From Craspedostauros australis (lineage: Eukaryota; Bacillariophyta; Bacillariophyceae; Mastogloiales; Achnanthaceae): DNA of 64,000 nucleotides. Shown one piece after another: positions 17,146 to 26,967 of this stretch (within the stretch, counting starts at the first letter, position 1; the number at the start of each line of letters is the position of its first letter). Under the pieces are notes generated by a model. The model was not told where the DNA came from, made no database searches, and saw nothing but the letters and a program-made list of their open reading frames with translations. Made by a program: the position numbers and the translations under genes. The stretch is taken from positions 186,001 to 250,000 of the forward strand of contig JAMXDE010000025.1 of NCBI GenBank assembly GCA_026770025.1. The letters run 5' to 3'.

Positions 17146-18338
17146 CGGACCGATGGATATGCGCAATTTTCGATCTCTCTCGGGTTTCAGCCTTTCGCCT
17201 ACGACTACATCGATCCAATTTAACCCTTTGCTGTTCTTCGTTTCAGCGACGTTGTTCCCATTTTGAATTGTTTAGTCTCTTTTTGAGGTGTTCCGATCAG
17301 ACCATCCAACAGTCCCTCCACGATAGCGCTAGTTGTAGAGTTTTGGGAGAAGCGGCGAGTGCGCGTTTACATTCATTCTACCCTCCGTTTGCTTAATCTG
17401 TCATCTACGTCACGACGATGGATACTGCGTCATGAAACACCAATCACAGCACGATGTGAAGCAGCATCTGCGACGTTTCGTCGTGACGGAATGGTCGAGT
17501 TGCATTGGTACTCCGGAAGTGTTTTGTGTCATGCTTCTTTCGTGCATTTTGGTTAGGTGTTTGCAATTACCTTATCCCCCAGTATGTCCGACTGGTTGAG
17601 AGTGCCAGACTCCAAAAAACAACAACATGACAATGGTGGAACACCAAAAAACGCCACAATGGCCGTCCAACGGCAATCACTGCGCCGCACCAACCAGCGG
17701 TCCATTGACAAATCCAAGCACATCGCCGTCACCGCGATGCAGCCGTTGGTGGGTGGACGAGAGGGGGTCGAGAGAGCGCTTGATTTGGGGCCGTCGCAGG
17801 CCCCAGATCAAACGTCACAATTTCGCACCAGATTGCCTCGTTGCATATGGCCGGTGTACTCCATCCACAACCCACCCCAACGCCTATGGATGGGCAAGAT
17901 GGCTCCAGGAGGCCAAGACCAAGATTCCCACGAAGTTTCAGGCTCGGGGAGGACCGGGAAGGCCTCCGCGCGGAGGAAAAAGTGGAGGGCAAGAGTTTTC
18001 GCGGTGTGTCGTGGGGCTTCCATCATGTGGCTTTGGCTGTGAAGGGCACCATCGCCAACTCACACAATCACCAAGCCACCCATACAAGATGCGTGCGAAA
18101 TCGCCCGAAGGTCCACCTCGCGAAGTTTGCGCCGCGGAGACGGCCTACAAGAGGCGGCACCCCACCATATCCGATGAATGGTTGTTGTTGGTGGGTGCCC
18201 CCCAAAAACCAATGGCATCACCAAATGGAGCTGTATCTTTGGGTGCACACATTCCCAGCCCATTCTGGATGCTTCAGCGTGTCGCCAGGGAGTGTGAGAA
18301 TGCACGAGGACCATGTGGATGGGCTGCAAGGATCGTAA

Positions 18339-18372
18339 GGATGCGGTATGGATCCATATCCATACCGCATCC
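18339..18372. repeat. 34-bp inverted repeat (15-bp arms, 4-nt loop)
   Basis: The arms GGATGCGGTATGGAT and ATCCATACCGCATCC are perfect complements around a CCAT loop, inside the non-autonomous element. They could form a hairpin; the function is unknown. Confidence 0.8.
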
Positions 18373-18583
18373 GGATTGCAATCGGTTTTTTGACAACGTT
18401 CTTTTTCACTGCAGGGACACTTTGGGCCATGTCATGTGGGTATCTGTGGCCCAGCTTCATGGAGTGGATAGATGGGGATTATACCGAGCCATTGTGGTGC
18501 GCAGTTTATCAAAATACCAGGAGGATGATGATGATCATGGGTGCTGAGAGGAGGGCAACATTGCTTGATCGAGAATTTTTTGA

Positions 18584-18609
18584 ATCCACCACACAATTGT
18601 GTGGTGGAT
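18584..18609. repeat. 26-bp perfect palindrome
   Basis: A perfect palindrome centred on CACAATTGTG. The homologous position near 60685 in the large element keeps only something like the first half. Confidence 0.8.
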
Positions 18610-18846
18610 CAACATGAAAATAAAAACAGCTTCAATATCAATTAAACTTCAATATTCTGATTAACAGATAGTCAGGCGTCTGAACTCAATGTTTAGCTTC
18701 AATTTTTAAGTGATGTGTTGTTGAGATATAGCATGGTAAGCAGATTTTTGATGTGTTTTTTTGGATGGAATCTAGACTCGATTAAGTAGCATGACCAGGC
18801 ACCCACAAAACTCCACAACTCGTGTTATCGCGGCGAAGCACACCCC

Positions 18847-20508
18847 TCACAAAATTTCCGTCTCATCACCCAACACAGCCTCACTTTCTGCATGGACCTT
18901 CATTGTGTGAGCATCACACCACCTCTGATTCTCCCATTCCTCTTCCTCTCTCTGCAACTCCTCTTCGATTCGTTCCTTCTCTGTTCCAGCTGATTCATTG
19001 TTGGTCGCCACGATTGCAGGTGCAGGTGCTGTTACTGTTGCTTTGCTTGTTGTGTTGGTGTCTGTCTTGGCAAGGGCAGCCTCCTTCTTTTGTTTGCGTT
19101 GCTTGGCGTTGTACGCTGCAGACAGCGACGCTTTGACGCGCATGGGATTTGCATGCAGTTGCACGTACCAGTCAGTTTTTGCTTTTTCGTCCGCCATCAA
19201 TTGTTCGTGTGCTTCATGTTCGGACGGTCTGTTTTTTGGGTCCTTCGCGGACGCTTCGCAGATGCCTTTCAATTTGTCCGTGATGTAGTCTGGCAGATCC
19301 GCTGGTTTGCGCGTTGTTTTGCTCGCCCAGCCTTGGACTGCGAGTGATGGGTGTTCGGTTTCTGCGGTCTGGTCGCGTAACTTCGCGGTGTGATCGGATG
19401 GCAGGTGTTGTTGTCCGTCTTGGATGGCCTTGTCGAACACCAGCGCCTTGCTCTCTGCCGCGGTGCGCCCGAGTTTTCGCGTCTTGTTCGTCTTCCTGAA
19501 CGATTCGGACGTTATCGGCAGCTTGTCGGACTTGTGTGTGTGAACATCGGCAACGCCCAGCTGGTTGATGATCCACCCTTCCCATTCAGCGCTCTTCACC
19601 ACGATGTCTTCGGTGATGCCAGATGCAGCCACCAACCGCGCCTGGTCATCGTCATACTTCACCTCGTGAGTCTGACGTACCTGTTGCCCGTTCGCGCGGA
19701 ATCGTCGTTTTGGTGCGCCAGGAAGCGTCGTGATGTTGCCTTCGAGGGTCTCTGCGTTGACCATTACCGTTGTCGTACCTGCGATGTTACCGGCTTGGAG
19801 CGCGAGGAAGACTTGGAAAGGGGTCTTGATGTCCTTGCCACTTTGCACGTATTTTCGCAGTACACGGGTGATGTACGCGAAGTGGGTGTCCAGCATGCTC
19901 TTACCGGTTTGGGCCTCTGTGTAGATCCACGCGATGATTTTAGCTGCTTTTCGTGTCGCAAGGTTCTTGTTGAGTACCGATGTGATGAGCGCGATGTGCT
20001 CGTGACTGGCGAAGCAACACGTGTTATCGCTCTGTAGGATGATTTCAGTCACGGATGGGAGAATGTCTTTGACCTTTTTTTGCACAATGTCAAGTAGTCC
20101 ACCAACTTGAAGAGTGTCTTGCGTCGGTCTTCCATCGACCACAATGTCGATGAAGCGATAAGTAAAAATGTCGTTGCGACACGTGATGACCATCGCCCCA
20201 AGCAGTGACATTCCCTTCTTCCCCCAATATTCTTGTTGGGCTTCGCCTTGGCCTGTTGGTAGAATTTTTTGCTTATGGTCAAGTACCACATAGGCTCTTT
20301 CAGGCTTGTTGTTGAGTTCGGATTGATAAAAGGCGATTTGTCCGAATTGAACTTTTGCACGCACTTTGTGAGCCATGTAATTAATGATTTCATCAGCGAA
20401 TCCCGACGCTGCCGCAAGCATTGATTGCAATTCGTCCTTGTGTTCTGCGAGTTCGTTGTCCTTAAGCATTTCGACGAATGGGACAAAACGATCATTCACA
20501 AATCGCAT
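18847..20508 (-). CDS. transposase-like protein, C-terminal (catalytic-type) half
   Basis: This is a 553-residue ORF in the same phase as the ORF at 20644-22374, separated from it only by TAA at 20644-20646 and an open stretch of 45 codons. That stretch and the ORF start contain a CxxC pair (VCNRCGTAM). Two conserved acidic positions fit an RNase H-like DDE fold: D77 in YVVLDHKQK and D161 in ILQSDNTCC. The motif WIYTEAQTGKSMLDTHFA follows, similar to a block I associate with uncharacterised eukaryotic transposon proteins. The C-terminus is charged and probably coiled-coil (KERIEEELQREEEEWE). The third catalytic residue and the superfamily are not assigned. It lies inside a TIR-bounded element. 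Confidence 0.6.
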   Translation of the reverse strand: MRFVNDRFVPFVEMLKDNELAEHKDELQSMLAAASGFADEIINYMAHKVRAKVQFGQIAFYQSELNNKPERAYVVLDHKQKILPTGQGEAQQEYWGKKGMSLLGAMVITCRNDIFTYRFIDIVVDGRPTQDTLQVGGLLDIVQKKVKDILPSVTEIILQSDNTCCFASHEHIALITSVLNKNLATRKAAKIIAWIYTEAQTGKSMLDTHFAYITRVLRKYVQSGKDIKTPFQVFLALQAGNIAGTTTVMVNAETLEGNITTLPGAPKRRFRANGQQVRQTHEVKYDDDQARLVAASGITEDIVVKSAEWEGWIINQLGVADVHTHKSDKLPITSESFRKTNKTRKLGRTAAESKALVFDKAIQDGQQHLPSDHTAKLRDQTAETEHPSLAVQGWASKTTRKPADLPDYITDKLKGICEASAKDPKNRPSEHEAHEQLMADEKAKTDWYVQLHANPMRVKASLSAAYNAKQRKQKKEAALAKTDTNTTSKATVTAPAPAIVATNNESAGTEKERIEEELQREEEEWENQRWCDAHTMKVHAESEAVLGDETEIL

Positions 20509-20643
20509 TGCTGTGCCACAACGGTTGCATACTTTACGTGGTTGTTTGGTTGTGGTGGTGGGAGGAATGTCAATTGTGATGGTTGGTGTGTCGCTTTTGA
20601 GAGTGTTCTTCTTGCGCTTGTGCTTGTTGGTGCGTGGTTTGCG

Positions 20644-22374
20644 TTAGTTGGTTGGTGTGGATGTTGCCTTCTTCTTCTCCTTTTTGGTGGTGAGAGCGAA
20701 CGTGGCCGAGTGCATTGGATCGTCACACTGAAGCTGCATGTGGGAGGCGGTGAATTCCCATTTGAGGAACACAACAAGCAGTTCGAGTGCATGCAAGAGA
20801 GAATCGGCTGTGCGCACATGTGGAGAGATGACGTCATCTGGCTCGTCGTTGTCGCTGTCGCTGTCGCTCTCGTCATTGGCATTGTTTTGTTCCTCCTTGT
20901 CTGCTTCATACTTAGCCTTCAGCAGGTCTACTAGGCGCGAAATTGTCTGTTTGAGTTTCTCCGTGGCCATCCAGAAGTAACTCTCGAAGGAAGAAAGGCC
21001 CGTCTTGATCTTGCTTTTGCGTGTGAGTAGGTTAGTAATGGTGGTGAAGGCGGGCCTTCCCACTGGCTTGTTGGTAGTGGACAAGTACATGCCGAATAAG
21101 TCTTGGATGGTGGTGCTTCCACGATCGAACACCGGAACATTTTCAAAATTGACACCGCCATACTGTACTGTGTGACTCAACCCTGCCTTATATGTTGTTG
21201 TTGTCATGAGGAAGGACACCACGCCAGACAGGTCGCAAGCACGCACACAGTATTGGAGAACTCGTGGTGGGATGAGTCTGCCACAGCTGAACATGTCAAA
21301 GGCGTGGCGCAAGGTTGTTAGTTGACTCCGGGTCATTGTAGCGCGTCCGGGCTCGACACGAATACGCTGTTCCTCCAGCAAACTGTCCATGTGACGAGAC
21401 AGGATTGCAGAGCTATTAGCGAATGACGTAGATGTAGCGAGCACAGCTCTAGCAGCGTTGGCCAGTGTCTTTTCTCCCCTCACACATAGGGTGTATAGAT
21501 TCGGACCCAGGCTAGGCGGTGGCAGGTCCACGCGAGCACGAACAAACTCCACCACCTGTTGCATCTGGCGAGTTGGCAGAGCCTCCTGAGGGAGCAACAC
21601 ACCCCAGAGCGCGGAAGCCACGTTGACCCACACACGTGTTACATTCCACCATGTGTGCCTGTCGCAATTGCAGCCAAGCACGAATCCCTTGGGAGGCATG
21701 GAAGTAAACGTGTTGACATCGAAGTGATCCGTGAGCTCCTCCATCACACGAATCACAGCAGGCCGCCTCCAGTTTCCCGCCTCTTCCAGATCGTACCCGA
21801 ACTGACCTCCTCTCCTGTTCCTGCTGGCACGCGCTCGTTCCTTCTTGCCGTTGTCGTTGTATGTGCTGTCGCTATCGCCAGAGGCATCTGTATAGCCACC
21901 AGCAACAACAGTATTGCAGCGCCGGGGAAGCCTCGCTGGCGGGGTAGGCTCGACAGGCGGAGCAACATCAGGCACAGCAGGGGGTGGCGCGTTCACGATA
22001 ACGCTCACCAACGTGCCATCCCTGACACCTCGTCCTTCCGAGCGCACCCTGACGTTGGAGTTGTCGTAGACACCTCCGTTGTCATCGAGGATGTGTACGA
22101 ACACGTGCAGCTCGCGAGCATGCGCATGCGTACTGTTCGGGACAAGGCCGCCATCCGCTGCATGCATCGGCTTCACATCGATCACTTGCGTGATGGTGGT
22201 TGGCTTCCTCAACACAGCGGATGGCTTGTCAGGCAACAGTTGCTCCGCGGTAGGGAGCAAGTTTCCCTTGGAGTCAACAGGAGGAGCAGATACAGGGTAA
22301 GTAGAACGCGGTTTCTTACAGGGGGAGGGGTTGGCATCCTTGGAGAGGGCCTTGGTGGTGGTGGAGAGAGGCAT
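20644..22374 (-). CDS. transposon-encoded protein, N-terminal half (ends at in-frame TAA)
   Basis: This 576-residue ORF starts at the ATG at 22374. A Pro-rich N-terminal region is followed by a likely folded part with a C-N-C and W-W motif (LGCNCDRHTWWNVTRVWVNV), then GRPAFTTITNLLTRKSKIKTG and an acidic low-complexity patch (NDESDSDSDNDEPDD), and it ends ...TSTPTN. Beyond the TAA the same frame continues into the DDE-like ORF, so the intact gene was probably one protein of about 1,175 residues. Either the TAA is a disabling mutation or the two parts are joined by readthrough. I do not recognise a named domain. Confidence 0.6.
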   Translation of the reverse strand: MPLSTTTKALSKDANPSPCKKPRSTYPVSAPPVDSKGNLLPTAEQLLPDKPSAVLRKPTTITQVIDVKPMHAADGGLVPNSTHAHARELHVFVHILDDNGGVYDNSNVRVRSEGRGVRDGTLVSVIVNAPPPAVPDVAPPVEPTPPARLPRRCNTVVAGGYTDASGDSDSTYNDNGKKERARASRNRRGGQFGYDLEEAGNWRRPAVIRVMEELTDHFDVNTFTSMPPKGFVLGCNCDRHTWWNVTRVWVNVASALWGVLLPQEALPTRQMQQVVEFVRARVDLPPPSLGPNLYTLCVRGEKTLANAARAVLATSTSFANSSAILSRHMDSLLEEQRIRVEPGRATMTRSQLTTLRHAFDMFSCGRLIPPRVLQYCVRACDLSGVVSFLMTTTTYKAGLSHTVQYGGVNFENVPVFDRGSTTIQDLFGMYLSTTNKPVGRPAFTTITNLLTRKSKIKTGLSSFESYFWMATEKLKQTISRLVDLLKAKYEADKEEQNNANDESDSDSDNDEPDDVISPHVRTADSLLHALELLVVFLKWEFTASHMQLQCDDPMHSATFALTTKKEKKKATSTPTN

Positions 22375-22905
22375 GATGTAGTTGTTGCTGGAGAGTATAG
22401 TTGTTAGCTAGTTGGATGTGTTGAACTGGTCTGAGACGAAGTGAGGAAAGGAGAGCATGGGATGAAGGTCGACCATTTGTTGACAACAACAACAACAACT
22501 GCTACTACTACTACTACTACACTACTAGAGCGAGCACAAGCATGGAACACAACAGCGAGTGCGCATGGCATTGGCGAGGAAAGTTGTGAAATGGAGCGAA
22601 AGAGTGGCGATGATTTCCGAAGTTGTGAGCGGATGGCGATGATGTTGGGTGTGTGATGTGTTTTGTGTGATGTGTTTTGTGTCATGTGTTTTGTGTCATG
22701 TGTGTTGTGACGAGCAAAATGCGAGATCATGTCGCAGATGCTAACGTGTATTTAACGCGTACCAAACGAACGACAATCCCGGCGCCTATTCCGTGACTGG
22801 ATGACATAATGTAAATGCACCAGAACATAATCGAACTTTCTGCGAAACAACTAGGAAGTTCACGGGGGTCGACCCATACGACTTCACAAAACCTTTGAAT
22901 ATTCA
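22375..22905. other. 5' region of the transposase-like gene, with simple repeats
   Basis: The region holds ACA/ACT triplet repeats at about 22483-22527 and a run of four to five ~15-bp units based on tgtgttttgtgtcat at about 22650-22710. It presumably contains the transposon promoter. No gene is supported. Confidence 0.5.
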
Positions 22906-23058
22906 TAAAACTTAAAATAGGATCTAACTAAAAAATCCATCGGTTAATTATTTGTATTAGACCTGCAAGGATTACGAATATTTGCTTGGTTGGGATATTC
23001 AAGATAAATTTTATAGACGCCAATAACGGAGTGCAGGTCGACTCACTGATCGGGCTCT
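22906..23058 (-). repeat. right terminal inverted repeat of the 6-kb transposon
   Basis: This is the inverted partner of 16993-17145, followed by TA at 23059-23060. Confidence 0.82.
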
Positions 23059-23627
23059 TATTGTGTTTGATGGGCCAATGGCATTTCGCTGCCACGTCAG
23101 ACAGGAACCCAAATACGTCGTGGTCATTGTCATTGTTGGTCGATGACGGCGTCAGCGTTGTTGCGTTGTCTTGGGAACTCAGTGTTCTTGAAGAAGGTCG
23201 TAACAACACCATCACATTCATTCTTTCCTTTCCTTCCTTTCCTTTCCTTTCCTGTTCGTGGGTTGGCTGTTGATTCCTCACCTTGTGTGCATGTTCTGTC
23301 AAGATTCCGCAAGACACACTCAATCGCACAGAGTCGGTGCCGAACATCACCATCACACTGGTCAGTTCGCAGTCTCCATCTTCGCTCCCCATCCGTTCTC
23401 GAGCGTTACATTTGAGCTACTACTACGACTTCTGTTATACCAACACTCTTCACGAAGATTCGGCCTTCGTTGGAACCTGACTTGAGTTGAATGCTCGTGG
23501 CATAGCCATACCCATCCAGCAGCAATACTCGTGGAACAGCCATAACATACCATACAGGCAACAACACCGCAGGCAACAACACCAATAACAGAGGAGCGAG
23601 AAAGAAAGACGAGAAAGAACAAGAGCC
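23059..23627. other. upstream region of the ABC1-kinase gene
   Basis: Non-coding. A pyrimidine-rich microsatellite based on CTTTC/CTTTCC lies at about 23224-23255. The promoter and 5' UTR of the gene at 23628 are expected here. Confidence 0.5.
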
Positions 23628-25798
23628 ATGGTCCATTTGACAGCGTCCATCGGCAGCGAAGGGATGCAGGCGGCCGAAAAGCATCTGCACAGCGAGGGTC
23701 TGCCTCAGCAATCCATGACGTCTCCTCTGCTGTCATCCACCTTGCCTTCATCAGCTTCCTCGGCGGTTTCCGCGCTGACAACGGCAGTCGCATCGCGCTA
23801 CGCCAGTCTACCAGCACCGGCCCGTGCGGTGATCAAGGTGGTGCTCTTGGCGACGGCGCTGATGGTCACCGCATTCTGCCTTCTGTACACATTCCATCAT
23901 GGCTTTCGCAGAACGGTCCAATTCTGGTCGTCGACGTCGCCCATCATCGCTCGGTATTACCTCCTCAAGTGGAAGCACCGATACCTGCTCAAGACACCCC
24001 ACGACGTGTGGACGCATCAGGTCTTGGGTGACTTTCATCTCACGACAGCGCCGCGCATCGTTGACATCGTGGCGCGCATGGGTGGCATCTACGTCAAGAT
24101 TGGGCAGTTCTTGGCCACGGTCGGCGCCACCCTGCTCGACGATGCCTACGTGCAGGCCTTGAAGCCGCTGCAGGATGGCATTCCGCCGCGATCGACGGCC
24201 GAGATCGCCACCATCCTGGAACAATCCCTGGGCCGGCCCATCGACGCGATGTTCGAATCCTTCGACGCCAAACCCATCGGCGCGGCATCCATCGCGCAGG
24301 CCCACCGCGCGACGTTGAAGCAGGCCATACAATCCGACGACGGCATGATCCGCGACGTCGTCGTCAAGGTCCAATATCCCGACGTCGCGCACAATTACGA
24401 GGCCGATTTTGACAATCTGGAGCTCGTCGTGCGCTTGCTGCAACCCGAACAGCTCAACACGATCCGCACGCTGCGTCAACGCCACATTCAGGAACTGGAT
24501 TTCCGAACGGAAGCGCAGCATCTCGAAGAATGCGCCGCCAATTTGCAACGACATCGGTTGGAACCGCAGCGCGTGCGCATTCCGCGCGTCGTGCCGCACA
24601 TGGTCACGCGGGAAGTGCTCGTCATGGAATTCTTGCAAGGCACGTCGTTGAAGGACGCCATGGAGGAGGAATTGGACGGCATCGCGGCGGCGTTGGGCAT
24701 GGAGAGTGGGCAGGCTTTGCGGGCCAAGATGGTGAAGAATTTGAAGCAGCACTTCTTGGATGGCGGCGGTGGTGCCACCGACATGATGTCACGTTCCGAC
24801 GAGCAGGATGATGCGGTGCATGGCACAGCGCTCATGGCAGGTGGATCGATCGGTGACGACGACGCTGAGATGAGGCTGTCGCAACCCAAAAAGCAGCAGC
24901 GCTCCGCCAACACGATGATGCGACTCGGCAAGGTGGCGGCACCGATTCTGAGAGGCTACGCATCGACTCTGCGCAGAGTCCAAAATATGGGACGTAAGAT
25001 TCAGAATGGAGCCTCGCGTGTGGGTCAAATTGCCACGTTGGGACAGTGGAAGCCGCGGTTTGTCGATCTGGAGATTCCCAAATTCCTCGATCTCGATAGA
25101 GTCATCAAGACGTTGGTGATGGTGCATGGCGTGCAAGTCATACTGGATGGCGTCTACAATGCCGATCCTCGTAAGTGAATGAATGAGTGTCATGCTGGTA
25201 CAATTGTGGTTGTTGATCATATAATATGTATTGTATAATATGTATTGCGTACCATGCCATCCAAATGCAGGCATGATCAAACACTCAACAATGCTCCCGC
25301 CACTTCCTCAATTGCATTCGCACAGACCCCGGCAACGTGATCCTGATGCAAGACGGACGCCTCGGCCTGATCGACTACGGCATGGTGGGACGCCTCGCGC
25401 GCACCGAACGCGAGCTGATCGCCTCATCCATCCTGGCCTTCCAACGCGGCGACGACCGCACCGTGATCGACAACTACCGCGATTCCGGATACTTGGCCGG
25501 CTGGATAACGAATGGCAGGGACCACGACGACGCCGTCTACAAACGCTTCGCGACGTTCCATCTGGACCGCATCGATCTGTCCCCCATCGTGATGCAGAAT
25601 GGCGACGTGTGGGGCGCCATCGACGTGCTGAGCAATTCGGTGGAACGTCACACGCCCGATTGGATCGAGCAGATGAAACGTATCGGGGGGTTGATGATCG
25701 GGACGGCGTCGCAGGCGGGGCGGCCGATTTCGCTGTCGAAGGCGTGGAAGCCGATGGCACGGCGGTTCATGGAGTCGCAAGGTGATGAAGATGCGTGA
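23628..25798 (+). CDS. ABC1/UbiB (ADCK)-type atypical kinase, two exons
   Basis: Exon 1 is 23628-25170 and exon 2 is 25326-25798. The 155-bp intron has GTAAGT at the donor and CACAG at the acceptor, and splicing in phase 1 rebuilds the family signature ADPHPGN across the junction; the total is 671 residues. The start ATG has a good context (gccATGg). Residues ~68-88 form a transmembrane helix. The kinase-like domain shows the KxGQ motif (KIGQ, 157-160), the Ala-rich loop GAASIAQAH (~218-226), the invariant lysine in VVVKVQ (K247), and a DYG metal-binding motif in LGLIDYGMVG. A charged ~120-residue insertion precedes the HPGN loop. Relatives act on coenzyme Q or prenyl-lipid metabolism in mitochondria or plastids. 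The exact target here is not determined. Confidence 0.92.
25171..25325 (+). other. spliceosomal intron of the ABC1-kinase gene
   Basis: A 155-bp intron, GTAAGT...CACAG. In-frame stop codons follow the donor directly. Removing it restores P-H-P-G-N, where the histidine codon is split C|AC. Confidence 0.93.
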
Positions 25799-25985
25799 TG
25801 TGATGGACGTGACGTATGATGCTCTGATTGCAATGTATAATTTTATCATGCGATCGCTCCAAGCCAAGACAACGCTGGTCTTGCAGGGAGCAACCCTGCC
25901 ATAATGTAAATACACGCAGGTAAGAGCTCTCACCTGTAGAGAGAGAGAGTACTCGATGATTAATGCATGCCGTCGTCTGCCAGTA

Positions 25986-26023
<38 letters not shown>

Positions 26024-26967
26024 ATAAAGTCACACCATGGATCTACACTCAAATGGAATAGAATACTAAATTATGCGCGTGGTCAAGCGATTGGACTGTT
26101 TCATCTCTCGCGTTACACGGATCGAGGAAGACCGTCTCTGAATCTGAGATTCGAAAGTTCGGCCAACCAAAAATCCGTTGACGTCCGTCCTTGAGCCGGA
26201 ACAAGAGACAGAAACACCAGTTTCTCCGTGGCCTGTAAAATGTCCACGTGTTCTTGTTAAGTGATTATTGCAGCGGAAGAAAAAAGATACCACTCGTAAA
26301 TGTCATGACCGGAGCCAAACAACACGAATGCATCACGACCAAGAGGGCGCAGTTGCTGGTTGACGACAGTGCGACATGGCAAGATGACACGAGACCAAGA
26401 TGAAGGGAGGAGAGAGATGGAATGGACGAATCCAAAGCCAAGAGAGAGTTGCGCAAAAGGCGGACCGAATGGTCGATACTGACAAGGAGTACGCGTCTTA
26501 CTACGTGGATGGTACGAGTTAGAACTCGTACAATACTCGACCACGAAGGGTTCACGAACAGAGCCAAGGAACAGCGAGTTGATTACGAGTACAAGCGGGG
26601 ACGAGCAGGGTGCAAGAGAAGCACCATCACCAAGAAAGCAGCAACAACAGCAAGACTCTTGCTGGTGAAGGCGAAAAGAGAGAGGGAAGAGCACAACGTT
26701 TGAGAACCGTACCCACAGGCACAACCAGACAACCTACTACACTGCCACCAGCAGACACTGACACAACCACGAGTCCAAGGCAGAACGTACGAATAAAGCA
26801 CAAGAGCACGATAGCACAGGAGGGCACACAAAGGCACCGCCGAAGAGGCCCATCGACAAGGAGGCACCCCGAGCAGTGCTGGTGTGGACAGACTCGCCAT
26901 TGGAGACAGATATAGCAGCACAGTGCTGTATCGTATTGTGTTATATTGCGTTATAATAGTGACAACC
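25799..26967. other. intergenic region with (AGT)n microsatellite
   Basis: The region includes an uninterrupted AGT-type triplet array at about 25986-26023. The rest has only unconvincing short ORFs on both strands. The 3' end of the ABC1 gene and the promoter of the gene at 26968 are expected here. Confidence 0.5.

Larger units (their letters stand above)
17321..18830 (+). mobile_element. ~1.5-kb non-autonomous relative of the mariner-like element
   Basis: The core ends are inverted copies of the inner TIR motif of the large element at 52141-60970 (left 17321-17344, right 18807-18830, consensus CGATArCrC-k-AGTTGTrGAG). Its left subterminal region resembles 52170-52330, its middle (about 17590-18610) resembles 59690-60690, and its right end resembles 60800-60944. 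It lacks the parts holding the cargo gene and transposase. It is therefore best read as a deletion derivative that could be mobilised in trans. The outer 29 bp of the large element's TIR are not recognisable here, so the exact ends and target duplication are unresolved. It lies just past the stop codon of the transposase-like gene of the host transposon. Confidence 0.7.
16993..23058 (-). mobile_element. ~6.07-kb TIR DNA transposon with split transposase-like gene
   Basis: The two ends form long inverted repeats. The sequence from 16991 rightward and the reverse complement from 23060 leftward align without gaps for about 155 bp, with blocks of perfect match (AGCCCGATCAGTGAGTCGAC, tattcgtaat, ctaatacaaataattaaccg, ctattttaag). 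Both termini are flanked by TA (16991-16992 and 23059-23060), a candidate target duplication. The interior holds two in-phase minus-strand ORFs (18847-22374) of transposase type and a separate nested non-autonomous element. The superfamily was not assigned. Confidence 0.75.
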
